64,000 bases of DNA. Source: Triatoma infestans (Eukaryota; Arthropoda; Insecta; Hemiptera; Reduviidae). Below, piece after piece: positions 9,440 to 21,174 of this stretch. Below the pieces are notes generated by a model. The model ran no database searches, was not told the DNA's origin, and was given only the letters and a program-made list of their open reading frames with translations. The translations under genes and the position numbers were made by a program. Numbering within the stretch: the stretch's first letter is position 1; each line of letters opens with the position of its first letter. The stretch is taken from NCBI GenBank assembly GCA_011037195.1, contig JAAEAF010014916.1, positions 62,001-126,000 on the forward strand, read 5' to 3'.

Positions 9440-11195
9440 CCCGACAGTGAGGTGTAGATGCTCTTAGAAAATGTAAATCTTTACATTCTAAACTTCGGTA
9501 ACCCACGAGTAGCGTTACGTGTATAATAAGAAGTATTTTGGGAAGTAAAAATTTTGTAATTATTTGTATTACATATACACCAGCCGGTTCGTATTATACA
9601 AATTCCATATAATTCCATATTTATAATTTCCTACATGTAGAATTAATAATATTAACACCATTTTATTTAATTACATTTTTATTAATAATTTTATGCAAAA
9701 TGTTAAATAATTTATCACAAAGGTTACCTACAGTGACACCTGGTTGAGGACAGAAGTACTAAGAGTTTCCACTTGAATTAACAACAAAATCTCTTTATTC
9801 CTTAAAAATGAAATTATTTCCATTAGGATATTTTTTTCATTAAAGATTTTGTAATTTTTATTATAATATAATTATGTATTTTTATTATAAATAATAATCA
9901 AACATTTTTCAGACTTTTATTTTTACTCATTAATAATACATGAGGAAAAGTGATCTTTCTTTACTTCCCATAAAGATAGAGTAGAAGAATAATTGTTGAA
10001 TGTAATATGTGGTTGGGTCCGCAATGCTGGATAAAAATAATTTCCTAAAAACATATCATTTATTATGAAAATTCTTCTTCAATACTGTACTTCACTGGGA
10101 AAATGAAGAGAATTAAAAGGTTGAAAATTAAATTTTCAGCCACTTTGTCTTCAATTTTTTTATTACATACAACGGGACTAACGTTCTTGTAAATTTTAAG
10201 ACATCGTTCAGAAACAAAAATGATCATCGAAAATTTGTCACTTAAATCTGTATAAACTGCAGAGAGGTGTTTCACACCAGATTTTTGGTTTGTTTTTCCA
10301 ATTTCATACAAACCCATCAATCTTCTATAAATGATTAGTACGATGTTTATTTATTATTTTTTTTTAAAAAAAAGGTCAGTGAAAAGGGAAGAACAATCTT
10401 AAATTAGTATCCAAGTAACATTCGGTAACAAATAAGGTTAACTTTATAATGTCTTACTTTAATTTATTATTCCTTTCTGCAAATATCTTTGATAGTAATT
10501 AATTTGGAAAGATGTATGAGCATTAACTTATTAGTAAAGAAATGATGTTATAATGAAATGAGGGTCCGCTGGTAGTACTCATTCTGCGCCCCTTCATAGT
10601 GAGAAATGAATCATGTATAGCGAGTCTGACTGGAGAATTATTAGGTAGCAAAGGGTTTATTTGGCAGGGTGAGGGTTAACCAGCCAGACAGTATATAAGA
10701 GAGGAAGGGTTTTAGGATTAAGTGTGAAATATGACAGTTAACCCTAAAGGGACAAGTAAGTTTATGAATTAAACAGATAGTTGGAATGAAGAGCCATCCT
10801 TTGAGTATTCTTGTTTTAGGCCAATAATACGTATGTGAGTAAAGTGATACATTAAAATTTACATTATGATTGTACGCTGCCACACTTGTATTGGGACGAT
10901 GAAGTGTGATTATAAAGGGTTTCATTTTGCTTGTCAACAATTTTTTTTTTTAATCCTGATTTCGTGTTCAGTTTAATATCTATCAGAAAAATAATTAAAA
11001 AAAAAAAATGCACAACCATGTAACTTTACTAAACCAAGAGTTTTTAAAATATATTGTTCAACGCTTTTTACAATACTTTATTTACTAACTTACATCAATA
11101 ATAATTATATGTCAGTAGGCAATAGAAACGTTATAAGAATACCCAATGGAGAGTATTCTAAACGAATAAATGAAGAATAACGGATCAAATAAGTT
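9440..11195. other. No gene seen; one isolated HR1 terminal end
   Basis: AT-rich. Only TGTTTCACACCAGATTTTT near 10267-10285 matches the HR1 terminus. The 99-codon ORF on the minus strand at 10641-10940 has no recognisable motif. Confidence 0.45.
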
Positions 11196-11199
11196 TTAA

Positions 11200-12230
11200 G
11201 AAATAGATTTTTTGGTACACATTTTGGAAAGCTGGCTGGCCCCGACTGAGAAAGAAAGTAGAAAATTATTGGGATAGGACTAATGTGGTTCCGTCCAAAT
11301 AGAAGCGCCCATCTTATATTTACATAGCTTAAGGCAAATTATAGAAAAAAAACTATATAAAGAATATGATAAAGTGAGTGCATCAAAGATTCATTTCATT
11401 GATCTTTGTAAGGTATTCGACAAAATATCACGGTTACAGATGTGTGATACTCTAGAGGAAAATTAATTATTATATTATAATACCATGATAGAAAGAGTTA
11501 AAGTTTCTGTAAGAATTGCTGCAACTACCTAAGGACATTCAACCTGTCTTCCGACAACAACGGCACGTGTCACAGGAAGAGACTTTCTACATTTATGGAC
11601 GCTATACAAAAAAATCTGCCAAACTAAAACCAAGAATTTCATTTGAGATACTGACAGTTGAAGCCGTCATGATTCTTTTCCCTGGTATATGAAGATGACA
11701 TGGTTTTAATAGCAGATAAGGCGATGCTCCAATATAATGTCAAGAAAAGCTAGAAAGTTTTTGGTTGGGACAGCTAGAAAAGAAAAAAAATGCAAGTGAG
11801 CCTAGAAAAAAGTAAATCCACGGTAATATGCAGAATAGAAAAGAATAGCATTGTGAGTATAAAGGGGAAATTACTGGAACAAATAAGCATCTACAGAAAC
11901 TTATGAGTTTTGTAGATTAAAGTAGATTAATTTGTTTCAGATGGTAGGATTAAAGACGGGCTAAATTCAAGGTATGCGGCAAGAGAGAAGTTATTCCAAG
12001 CCATCAACAAAAAATATGTCAGCAAACAATTTGTCTCTAAAAATATCTTAGAATATTTGATTCCATATACGAGTTTATCGTAGCTTCCAACCCTTACTCA
12101 AAGCTGTAAAACTCGCATAGGAGCGGGAGATATGAGATATCTCGGAAGAATGGAAGGTAAGAGAAGAAGCGACCGAGTAAGGAACACCATCATTAGAACC
12201 AATCTGAGCGAATAATTGCTAAGTGAATTA
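11200..12230 (+). pseudogene. Decayed non-LTR retrotransposon reverse transcriptase
   Basis: Plus strand shows FRPNRSAHLIFT, then IHFIDLCKVFDKISR (the FIDL.KAFD catalytic block A), VYEDDMVLIAD (the YADD box as YEDD), VSLEKSKSTVICR, and a C-terminal GAGDMRYLGRMEGKRRSDRV followed by RVRNTIIRTNLSE. Many stops and frameshifts separate them. The order and spacing are those of a LINE reverse transcriptase of the type ending in 'MR.L....GK.R.DR.RN..IR'. No poly-A tail is evident. Different family from the Jockey, R1/I-like and CR1-like remnants in the window. Confidence 0.8.
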
Positions 12231-12239
12231 TGTGCACCA

Positions 12240-13060
12240 GCAAAAATGGTTTGAATTTTTAACAAGGATGGATGATATAAGGTATCGATACGAGCCTATA
12301 GGTCAAGATGGACCAGAGATAGAGACAGATAGCTACTATTTTGCAAATTCTCTACATTCCAAGATGGAAGTAGAAGAAAATAAGTAGTATATTGGAAAGC
12401 ATCAGCCATCTTTAGTATAGTACCATTCCAAGAATCTATAGAATCTATATCTGAATAATTTTTTATCTGATTTTTGCAGTTGTATGCTGCACATTTGATG
12501 AAATAAGGCTTCAAGTACGTATTTAATACTTTCTATGTTATAAGTGTAGTGGAAGAACGAAATGAAAAATAATAGTTTTTAAAAATAATTTAGAATATTT
12601 TATAATGTGAATTTAACTTCAAGAAGCGTGTATTTTAGTATCAGGTACTGTAAATTGGGATCATACTAAATAGAAAAACAAAGGCACAAAATCCCGTTAG
12701 GGCAAACCTTTTGTACAAGAAAATTCCCCCGCTAGAGAGAGAGCAATTCCAAAGAATAGAGAGAGCCATCAGCTTTCAAATAGTTCAGTTCAAAAAAGAC
12801 AGACTTGTGCTAGAAATCAAGGTGAAAGCATCAGACCAGTATCCTATATCAAGTTATAAGAATTTATTATAAGATTTTATAGTGATTTTCAAAGTACTTA
12901 ATTTCTCTTGGATAATATAGCTATTTTAAAAACAGTGTGATTTCTTTATTATTGCTAATACTTCATTCTCTCTTAACCGTATATACATACTAGCCCTTTT
13001 CGCTAAAACGCTCACGCCACAAGCTACCTACACACATCATCACACCATTACATTACATAA
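12240..13060. other. No gene seen
   Basis: AT-rich; a purine-rich stretch around 12720-12760 (GCTAGAGAGAGAGC) is not a recognisable feature. Confidence 0.4.
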
Positions 13061-13501
13061 GCTATAATATTGCGATCGTATCAGATTTTCGAATTTAGTT
13101 TTCACTATAACTACATTTTTGAGGTCCCCTGAGTATGCAAAATTATCTCTATAACAACAGGCATTGATATATGTATATATAAATAAAATAGTCACATCAA
13201 ATAATTATAGGAAGCCCAAATAATGTATTCAATTTAGCTATGAGAAAATTGCTTTTACTTGGTTGTAAGTGGATCTTACCTTCGTTAAGCTTATTTCTAA
13301 AGTGTCATTTCAGTGCAATTTACTACAGTTCTATCAAGTATGACATCGTCCCAATTTGAAAAAATTAAGTTGACCGGAAGTACGACATTACTGAAGAGTT
13401 TTTTTTTTTTTTTAGTTTTCTGCGATTTTCTTCCATAATAAACTGCTGGAAAAAAGTATTGCATAAATTTTGAAAATATTATAATTTGAAGTTGAAAGGT
13501 A

Positions 13502-14947
13502 TTTTCGTATTTTTTTTATTTTTTTTTATGGATTTATTTTTAAATAAACTCTGACCCAATGGAGAACAAGATAAAGCCAATTTGTTTATATGTTTATAAC
13601 GAATAATCCGTTCATACCTTGTAAACACAAATCATCCCAGTACGTCATTTCATTGCCTCTGAATAAATTACTCTCTCTTACAAAGTTTTCTTTAGTGTTT
13701 TTGTTATCAGTTTTTTTTTTTTTTAAAGAATGTTTTAATTTTTTAAAACATTAAATGTCTAGTGAAGGAAATTATTCTGAAGAAATAGCAGTTCGTGTGG
13801 TAACATTGCATGAAGAAGGGGTTCAGCAGTCAATTATTGCTCAGAGACTATGAATGAACCAATCCACTGTTTCAAGAATGTTAATGCGCTACAGGAGATC
13901 CGAAGACCTGCCACGGGCCGTCCCAGAAGTACAATCGGACAGATGAGAGATTTATTCATCTGAATGAGTTAAGGAACAGTTTCGTCACTAGCAATCAATT
14001 ACATCATTTGATCGCTGATGTCCGTAATGTCCATATTTCAAGTAGGACAGTAAGAAGAAGGTTAAATGAAGCAAATTTGGCTTCCAGAATACCCGCTACT
14101 GGCCCTCTTTTCACCAGAGCACATAGAGTCGCCAGACTGCAATATTCACGAGAACATGTCAATTGGGCAACAGAGGATTGGAGTCATGTTTTATTCACAG
14201 ATGGGTCGAGATTCACCCTACATTCTCCAGATGGAAGCATGAGAATTTGGAGGCGTCAAGGTGAGAGATATGCAGAGGCTAATATTTCTCCAAGAGTGGC
14301 TTTTGGTGGAGGCGGTGTTATGATTTGGGGAGGCATAAGTTTTGACCAAACGTACAAACTTATATATCGTGGAAAATGGGACGCTAAATGCCCGGAAGTA
14401 CCTTGAAGAGGTTCTTCAGCGATATGTTGTGCCAATTTCTGAAACAGTCAGTGATGATTTTCTATAAATGCAGGAGAATGCCAGATATTACACTGCTCGA
14501 GTTGTCTTTGAGTACCTACAGGATGTTGGGATTCGACGTTTTGGTTTCTTCACCGAGAAGTAGTCCAGACCTAAATCCAAATAGAACACCTTTGGGACAC
14601 AATTGGAAGACAGCTCCGATTTCGCCTGATTGCCCCTAGCACTCTCAGGGAGCTATGTACAGCAGTTATTGAAGAATGGAATGAGATTTTTCAAGAAGTT
14701 ATCCAGAATCTAATATCTTCAACGCCAAGGAGGCTTGCTGCAGTTATAACAGCAAGAGGATGTATCACTAAATACTGTTGAAAAAATGAAGAAATGATAA
14801 TAATAAGAACAATTTTAATTTTGAATTTTACAATTTTTTATTGTGTAATAAAACCAGGTTTTCCTTAAATTTTTGGTAGTTGTTCTTTTTTTCCTTCGGA
14901 TTAGAGTTTAACAACATGAATCCATAAAAAAAAAAAAAATACGAAAA
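13502..14947 (+). mobile_element. Tc1-like transposon I
   Basis: TA duplication at 13500-13501 and 14948-14949. The terminal inverted repeats are long and T-rich: left TTTTCGTATTTTTTTTATTT.. to TATGGATT near 13529-13536; right the complement, ending AATACGAAAA, with ATCCATAAAA near 14921-14930. Length of 1446 bp is normal for Tc1. It carries a broken transposase on the plus strand. Confidence 0.85.
13755..14781 (+). pseudogene. Tc1-like DDE transposase, frameshifted
   Basis: Starts MSSEGNYSEEIAVRVVTLHE with a helix-turn-helix (QQSIIAQRL, stop, [14 protein letters not shown]). The catalytic core follows: [15 protein letters not shown] (first D, usual TDES changed to TDGS), [15 protein letters not shown], then TARVVFEYLQDVGIRRFG. 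The second motif reads QENARYYTA where QDNARPHTA is usual, so the second Asp is Glu. The third is split by a frameshift (SPDLNPN / IEHLWDTIGRQLR), and the end is RRLAAVITARGCITKYC. Roughly 340 codons, as in Tc1. At least four frameshifts or stops make it inactive. Confidence 0.92.
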
Positions 14948-14950
14948 TAT

Positions 14951-15673
14951 TGTAGTGGAATCAATTATCGGATGTATCGGATGATCGGATCCCACCGGTG
15001 CCACCAGATATGGTGGAATCAATTGTCGTGATTCCTGAGGTATGAAGTTAGATGTCTTGAAGAGGGATTTATTAGGCGGGAGTTACTTTAGAGAGTTATT
15101 GCTTGAATTATTAACACTAAATTTATAAAAATAGACTATATTTTTACAACAATTTAAATGTGAGAAATGGTAACTATTAACATGAAATAATTAGAAATAA
15201 ATAGGAGATAAACAACAACTAATTTAAAATGATTAAACTAATATGCACAACTATGAAAATAATTATAAGTTTAACCTTGTATAGGGACGCGCTCGGAACA
15301 CAAGTATAACTGCTGCTGTAAAATGATGTTGTCATGATACTCGTGTAAAATGAATGATCCCCTCCTCCAGTGGGGCGAAGTTTATATTAGTCTTACTCAC
15401 ACACTGTCAAGTGTGTAAGTAAGTACTCATACTGAAACATGCGACCTTGGTTAGTTCGGTGACTAGTGATTTAGGTCAGTGGCCAGCTTTATCGGCGCTT
15501 GTCTTTGATGTAATGTATTGACCCTTGTATTGAAAGGGGTTTTTGTTTGGCCGTGGCCCTTGTTTTGAAGACAGCGGCCAGCTGGGCCACTAGTTATAAA
15601 TTATCCTTTCTTCCTGCCATCCTTTGTGGCTGGAGCCACTTTGACATTGCTATGACCCTGATATGTCATTACA
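14951..15673. mobile_element. Putative solo LTR
   Basis: Begins TGTAGTGGAATC and ends GTCATTACA (TG..CA), with ATAT on both sides (14947-14950 and 15674-15677). Length 723 bp. It lies between the Tc1 right end and the rest of the HR1 copy, both of which are otherwise explained. No internal coding region or second LTR is present, so it would be a recombination remnant. A 4-bp AT duplication could occur by chance; orientation unknown. Confidence 0.5.
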
Positions 15674-16015
15674 ATATCTTTCACTTTCAAATTATAGTAT
15701 TTTGAAATTTTATGCAATACTTTTGCCCAGCAGTTTACTAGTGGGTTTCATTAAACTTAGGTAACCTTACAAACAAAGCTCCAATCACTTTTGTTTAAAA
15801 TCTTTTTTCCAAGGAAATTGATTTTAGAGAATTTGCTGGAGCTGGAAGACCGTGGCTACTTCAAAAAACGTTGGAAGACTATTAAACATTCAGTAAAAAT
15901 TATATTTGAAGAAATTTAGCATAGTCAAGTAAAACTATGCAAATTGCATTTCATTGCAATTGAAAGTCGTGTGAGTGTTCCATACCAAATTTTTTTAAAC
16001 TATTTTATTTGTTTT

Positions 16016-17008
16016 TACTTTCTCTTACTCCTATTAAGAGGAAGTATTGTAATCGTGTCAAATTTTCGATATGGAGTATTCACCGGAAATATCCTTTTGA
16101 GGTCCCCTGAATCCAAAAAGTAAAAAGTAGTTTTTAGCAAATGGTGTGTGTGTGTGTGTGTATGTGACAGCAAAGCTGAAAAACGAAAAACCATAGAAAG
16201 TTGAAACTTGATATTACGTTTAGGTATCACCATAGGATCTGACGGTGCGTTATCTGTCAAAATTCCTCAACCGGAAGTACCACTTTACTAGTTGGTTATT
16301 TTACGTTTTTGCGATTTTCTAAAAAATGACTCCCACAATTTTCTTTAAACTTGGTACATCAACAAAACATACAAAGAGCTACAACTTTTATTTGAAACAT
16401 TTCTCCGGGAAAATTCATTTAAGGGCACTTCTGGGGGGAGGGAAGGGGTTAGATTTTCATCTTAACTGCTATTTCAGTTTATTAGACAATTCTGTCATCT
16501 AAATAATGTTAATTAGAATTAAATATGTTGTTGAAATTTAGAATTTGAAAAAATCGGATAACCGGAAGTACGTTTGTTTCAACACTTTACTAAATGATTT
16601 CTTCAGTTTTTCGCGATTTTCTAAAAAATGTCTCCGACGATTTTCTTGAAACTTCATATATAAACTAAAAATGCAAAGATCTACATCTTTTATTTAAAAC
16701 ATTTTCCTGGAAAAATTCATTTAAGGGCACTTCTGTGGGAATGGTGGGGTTACAGCTTCCTCTAAAGTGGTATCATAGTTGATTATACAATTCCATCATC
16801 CAAACAGAATTAATTAGAAATGAATAGATAGCCCAAATTCCAAGTTTTAAGAAAATTAGTAAGCCGGAAGTGCGCTTTTACTGAACAGCTTTTTCAGTTT
16901 TCGACGAATTTCGTTATATTTAGTACACAACCTATCATATTTGTCAATTTTATAATTTTGAGAACAGGAGTAAGAGAAAGTTGTGTGAATGTTTCACAAC
17001 AGATTTTT
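16016..17008 (+). repeat. HR1 repeat, full-length reference copy
   Basis: Complete: hairpin end ACTTTCTCTTACTCCTATTA at 16017, TTCACCGGAAATATCC, a (TG)9 zone at 16143-16162, GTAGTTTTTAGCAAA, ATTCCTCAACCGGAAGTACC, then two tandem internal units each with AAAGAKCTACA.., CATTTAAGGGCACTT and ACCGGAAGT. It ends AGGAGTAAGAGAAAGTTGTG and CACAACAGATTTTT. Both ends border T-rich DNA. Confidence 0.9.
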
Positions 17009-17096
17009 ACACTGGTATATTCTATAATTAGACCATTTTTAGTCTAAAAATCTAATTATTTATAGCTGAGTTTATTATAAACAATGGATAAGATAG

Positions 17097-17097
<1 letters not shown>

Positions 17098-17128
<31 letters not shown>
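17098..17128. repeat. (AT)n microsatellite
   Basis: About fifteen AT dinucleotides. Confidence 0.95.
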
Positions 17129-17129
<1 letters not shown>

Positions 17130-17131
<2 letters not shown>

Positions 17132-17600
17132 TGGAAGTAGACGTGGCAGACTAATGAAGAGCATTCCCCCTCATATATGGGAGTGAAGAGGATTTACATA
17201 ACGTTGTATTATGTATGTAGCTGAGAAGGAGAAACGATGTATGCTGGCCACTAGCAACCAACCGCCTCTCATGCCCAAATTGCCACACGCGGAATTGCAT
17301 CGGAATTGGAAATGAGGAAGCGAAAATTGACTTGGTTCTCTCTGTTTAAACCCTCCCCCATGGCCGCCGCCTCTTTGCCCTGCCATTGCCTTTCCAAATA
17401 CAACACATGAGTATTTTCTACTTCTCATCAAGTCTAGCATACATTCTCCTCTACAGTCTCTCTGTATTCCTCTACATCAGCCATCTTTCTTTATCTCTAC
17501 AACAATAACAAAAAACAAACATTACACTTAATAAATATTTATATATCTAAATTATTTTTAACAATTAAAAATTGCGCAGTTTTTTTTTTTTTTAATTAAT
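17130..17600. other. GC-richer unassigned block
   Basis: Less AT-rich than its surroundings, with no match to any repeat in the window. An 89-codon minus-strand ORF (17171-17440) contains MAGQRGGGHGGGF, but no domain or splice pattern supports it as coding. Possibly single-copy host sequence. Confidence 0.35.
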
Positions 17601-17602
17601 TA

Positions 17603-18055
17603 CTTTCTCTTACTGCCAATAAGAGAAAGTATTACAATCGAGTTTTCACCAGAAATATAGTTTTGAGGGCTCCTGAGTCCGAAAAAGTGGTTTTTAGAAA
17701 ATTGGTTCTGTATTTATGTGCGCACAAAACTTGGAAAAATCGCAGAAACATTAAATTTGATATTTCATTTAAGTTTCACCTGGGGGACTTAACAATTGAT
17801 CAACCGGAAGTACCATTTTACTCACTAAATTTTCTGAGTTTTTTGTGATTTTTCCAAAAACTGCTCCAACGATTTTCTTTAAACTTGCTATATTTTTTAA
17901 CTACACATAAAAAAAAACTACAATTTTTAATTGAAATATTTCTCCGGAATAATTCATTTAAGGGAGCTTTATTGAAGGGGTGGGATTTTGTTTTTCTCTA
18001 AACTGCTATTTCAAATTTTTATACGATTCTATCATACTAAATATTATTTAGAATG
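17603..18055 (+). repeat. HR1 repeat, truncated
   Basis: Hairpin end CTTTCTCTTACTGCCAATAA at 17604, then TTTTCACCAGAAATATAG, TCAACCGGAAGTACC and CATTTAAGGGAGC. Stops at ACTAAATATTATTTAGAATG. Confidence 0.82.
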
Positions 18056-18240
18056 AAACAAGTGACCTGGTCCAAATAAGTTACCGCAATTTCCACATCC
18101 GTCTCGCCCATCATCATCATCAACTTTACCCAGCATCCAACCAGATAACGCTCCTCGACGACTGTGGCGGCCGTGGCCTCGTGATCTCTTGTAAGTGTGC
18201 ACAGCAAAATAGTGTGGAGGATCCACACCATTCCGTGTTT
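18056..18240. other. Unassigned GC-richer segment between HR1 copies
   Basis: About 185 bp of non-repeat sequence (around GACGACTGTGGCGGCCGTGG) open in more than one minus-strand frame. No recognisable product. Confidence 0.3.
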
Positions 18241-18282
18241 TTCTTTTTACCGTTATTGTGAGTCATCTCATTTACTTGTTAC

Positions 18283-19249
18283 TTTCTCCCACTCCTAGTA
18301 AGAGGAAATATTGTAATCGTGGCAAATTTTCGATATCGAGTTTTCACCGGAAATATCCCGTTTTGAGGTCCTCTGAGACCAAAAAAGTGGTTTTTAAAAA
18401 AGGTGTGTGTATGTATGTATGTATGTATGTGAACAGCACGAAAACACGAAAAACCGTAGAAAGTTGTAACTTGATATTCCGTTTAGGTATCACCATGGGA
18501 TATGACAGTAGGTTATCTTCAAAATTCCTCAACCGGAAGTACCACTTGACAAAATATTTTTTTCCTTTTTTTTTTTTGCAATTTCCTCAAAAATGGCTCG
18601 TAACAATTTTCTTTAAACTTGGTGTATCAACTACACTTACAAAGATCTACAATTTCTATTTGAAACATTTCTCCGGCAATATGCATTTAAGGGCACTTTC
18701 AGGGGAGGGGGTGTTGGGTTGTCCTCTAAAGTGCTATTTCAGTTTACTATACAAATTCTATCCAGCTAAACAATATTAATTAGAATTAAATGCGTTTGTT
18801 GAAATTCCGAGTTTGAAAAAAAATCGGATGATCGAAAGTGCGTTTTTACTAAAATGTATTTTTCAGTTTTCTGGTATTTTTTTTTTTTACTTTCTTGCAA
18901 TTTTCTCAAAAATGGCTCAACTACATTATCCAAAGATCTACCACTTTTATTTAAAACATTTCTCTAGGAAAATTCATTTAAGGACACTTTTGGGGGAGGA
19001 GATTTCCTCTAAAGTGGTATCATAGTTGATTATACAATTCTATCATCTAAACAAAATTAATTAGAAATAAATAGATGGCCAAAATTCCAAGTTTTAAGAA
19101 AATTAGTAAACCGGAATTGCGCTTTTACTGAACAGTTTTTTCAGTTTTCGACAAATTTCATTAAATTTGGTACACAATTTATAACATTTGTCAATTATAA
19201 TTTTGAGAACAGGAGTAAGAGAAAGTTGTGTGAGTGTTTCACACTAGTT
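18283..19249 (+). repeat. HR1 repeat, full-length; part of an inverted duplication
   Basis: Hairpin end at 18283 (CTTTCTCCCACTCCTAGTAA), a (TATG)n zone at 18405-18431, two internal units and the terminal GTGTGAGTGTTTCACACTAG end. It shares the short variant GGGGGAGGAGATTTCCTCT with the minus-strand copy at 26723-27378, showing common descent. Confidence 0.9.
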
Positions 19250-19705
19250 TTTTTTTTTAAGTTACGCAAGCGCACCAGTAAATTGTAAATTTCCAAATAA
19301 ATAAATAATATAAAGAAAAGAATGAAATATTTTTCCATTACTTATGTTTGAAACATATTCCGAGGAAATTCATTTAAGGAAGTTTTGAAAGAGGATTAGG
19401 GTTATGTTTCCTCAAAAAAAGCCGTTTTTTAAAGTTTGGGTTCTCCCATTCATATAAATCGAATTCAGCAAACAACCAAATATCTTAACAATCAGAACTA
19501 TATAACATATGAATGAAGGAGTAATAACTGTAAATTGCAGTTTGAGATCTGTCTAAACGTAGTTGGTAGAATTAAAATTCTGCAAAATTTGGTACTCTTC
19601 TAGGGTGGAGATCTGTTTGTGTAGTTTTCAATACAGGAGACCTCCAGAAAGAAAAAAACGCTTTATCTTTATCTTTCTATTTTAAGAATATATTGTCTTT
19701 TTCAT
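19250..19705 (+). repeat. Arm of an inverted duplication (partner 26310-26722)
   Basis: Starts after the HR1 end with AAGTTACGCAAGCGCACCAG, contains a diverged HR1 unit (AAATTCATTTAAGGAAG), and continues through GTTGGTAGAATTAAAATTCT and GGAGATCTGTTTGTG to GAATATATTGTCTTTTTCA. The minus-strand partner matches block by block. A third small piece lies at 21905-21990 (TTTGGAGGTCT..ATATTGCAAAC). Confidence 0.8.
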
Positions 19706-20157
19706 GGAAAGAACGAAACGCTATTTAATTAACTTTATAATGAAACAATGTTGGTTTCAAAGCATATTATCGATTACATTTTTGAAAAACCAAATCAAAA
19801 GCATAAGGTTGGGTATGAAACACAGCATTCTATTCTGTTTTCAAATTAGTTTTTTTTTTTTATTTTATTATTTATCTTTAATAACACGCAGAAAAGGTTT
19901 AATCAGTAATCAGTGTTACATGCCATTTGATAAGGAAGACAATGAACACAACACCTCCAAATTAGTGTCCTCGAAAGCTAATTTCAATTAAATAGTTCAC
20001 TGTAGACATAGTAATATATCATGTTAAAAAAAATCGGTCCAATGATTTTCGACAAAATCGCTTAATGTTAAAAAAAAAAAAATGTTAACATATTACTTTC
20101 ATTCAAGGGGTGTTGTCCAAAACCTTCGTCGAAAGTACTTATGTTTTTTTTTGTTTT

Positions 20158-20245
20158 TTTAAGGCGCGTTTTTGATCATTAGTGTGCTTAGCCATCTCAA
20201 TGCGCTGCCAGCATTCGAGAATTCTCTCGCTATAGAAATTTCTCT
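20158..20245 (-). mobile_element. SINE family A, 3' fragment
   Basis: Poly-T, then AAGGCGCGTTTTTGATCATT and GAGAATTCTCTCGCTATAG, matching the reverse complement of the SINE-A body and tail. Strongly diverged; head absent. Confidence 0.5.
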
Positions 20246-20389
20246 ACATTGGCGACGCACTTAGGGCGAGAAAATCATGCACCAGCAAGCAACTACTGAG
20301 TTACTTGCCACTATATGTGAATGTTCTGTGAGTTTCCTTTATTAGGTAATGCTGCTACCCCCAACAAGACATTTACCATCAAGATTTTG

Positions 20390-21173
20390 GATTAGAGAAT
20401 ACCCCAGTGATAACACTGCAATATTTCGAACGCATTATTTCATTTCTGTTAGGGTAAAAAAAAGGTAATAATGATGCGATCTTCACAAGGCGATATTTCG
20501 GCCTGTACGCCTTACTTGGAAACCACATACTCGACTTATAAGCGACAAGAACTGAATTCCGATACCGAATGATCAAAAGACTATTCGACAGACGATCGAA
20601 ACTAACTCTTTCGAACAAAAAATACTCTATACAGCCCTGCTCGCTCCTATCTGGGCATACGGACTCGAACTATACGGGTCAGCAAAGCGCTCTAATCTTC
20701 ATTGTATCCAATCTTTCCAATCAAAAATCCTCCGCACAATAGTCGATGCTCCTTTTTACGTCAGCAACTACACTATCCACAGTGACCTAAAACTCCCATT
20801 TGTCCTAGATCTCGCCATTCTAAATTCTCCCAACACTGCAACCCATTGATGCGCAACTTGTCACAGATAACACTGGTAATCCTTCCCGAAGACTGAAGCG
20901 CCAATAGCCTCGCGACCACCTGATTGCCTAATAAAAAAAGGGCATCCTTCGAATTCACTTCATCGGTGTCTATACTAATCGACTTATGATGGTCATTGTT
21001 GTATGTATGCCCCCCATTCAATTCTGTCAAGTCATGTTATTAGTGTTGTTTTGTTTCTTTCTTTTTCCAGTTTTGTTTTGTTTTTATTTTTATTTTATTA
21101 TTTGTTATGTTATCTTTTGTAATCTCATTTGTTGGTTGTGTGTAAATTCGCAGTTGCAAATAAAATAAAAAAA
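20390..21173 (+). pseudogene. Jockey-clade retrotransposon 3' end
   Basis: Plus strand encodes RYRMIKRLFDRRSKLTLSN, KKILYTALLAPIWAYGLELY, GSAKRSNLHCIQSFQSKILR, TIVDAPFYVSNYTIHSDLKL, then after frameshifts RRLKRQ*PRDHLIA. This is the thumb and C terminus of a Jockey reverse transcriptase. A 3' UTR follows to an A-rich tail (AAATAAAATAAAAAAAAT) near 21170. Stops and frameshifts before the RYRM block show it is dead. It is the same family as the fragment at 1-478, which adds the catalytic region. Confidence 0.87.
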
Positions 21174-21174
21174 A

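Larger units (their letters stand above)
13065..15990 (+). repeat. HR1 repeat, split by a Tc1 element and a solo LTR
   Basis: Starts GATCGTATCAGATTTTCG, then TTTTTGAGGTCCCCTGAGT, TTGACCGGAAGTACG at 13370, and ends GTGTGAGTGTTCCATACC near 15985. The Tc1-like element and the LTR fall between 13502 and 15673. The next HR1 copy starts 25 bp downstream. Confidence 0.75.

Noticed and set aside
18344..18779. ORFs of 62-173 codons over HR1 copies
   Set aside because: HR1 copies elsewhere have stops and frameshifts at matching places; no conserved frame across copies.
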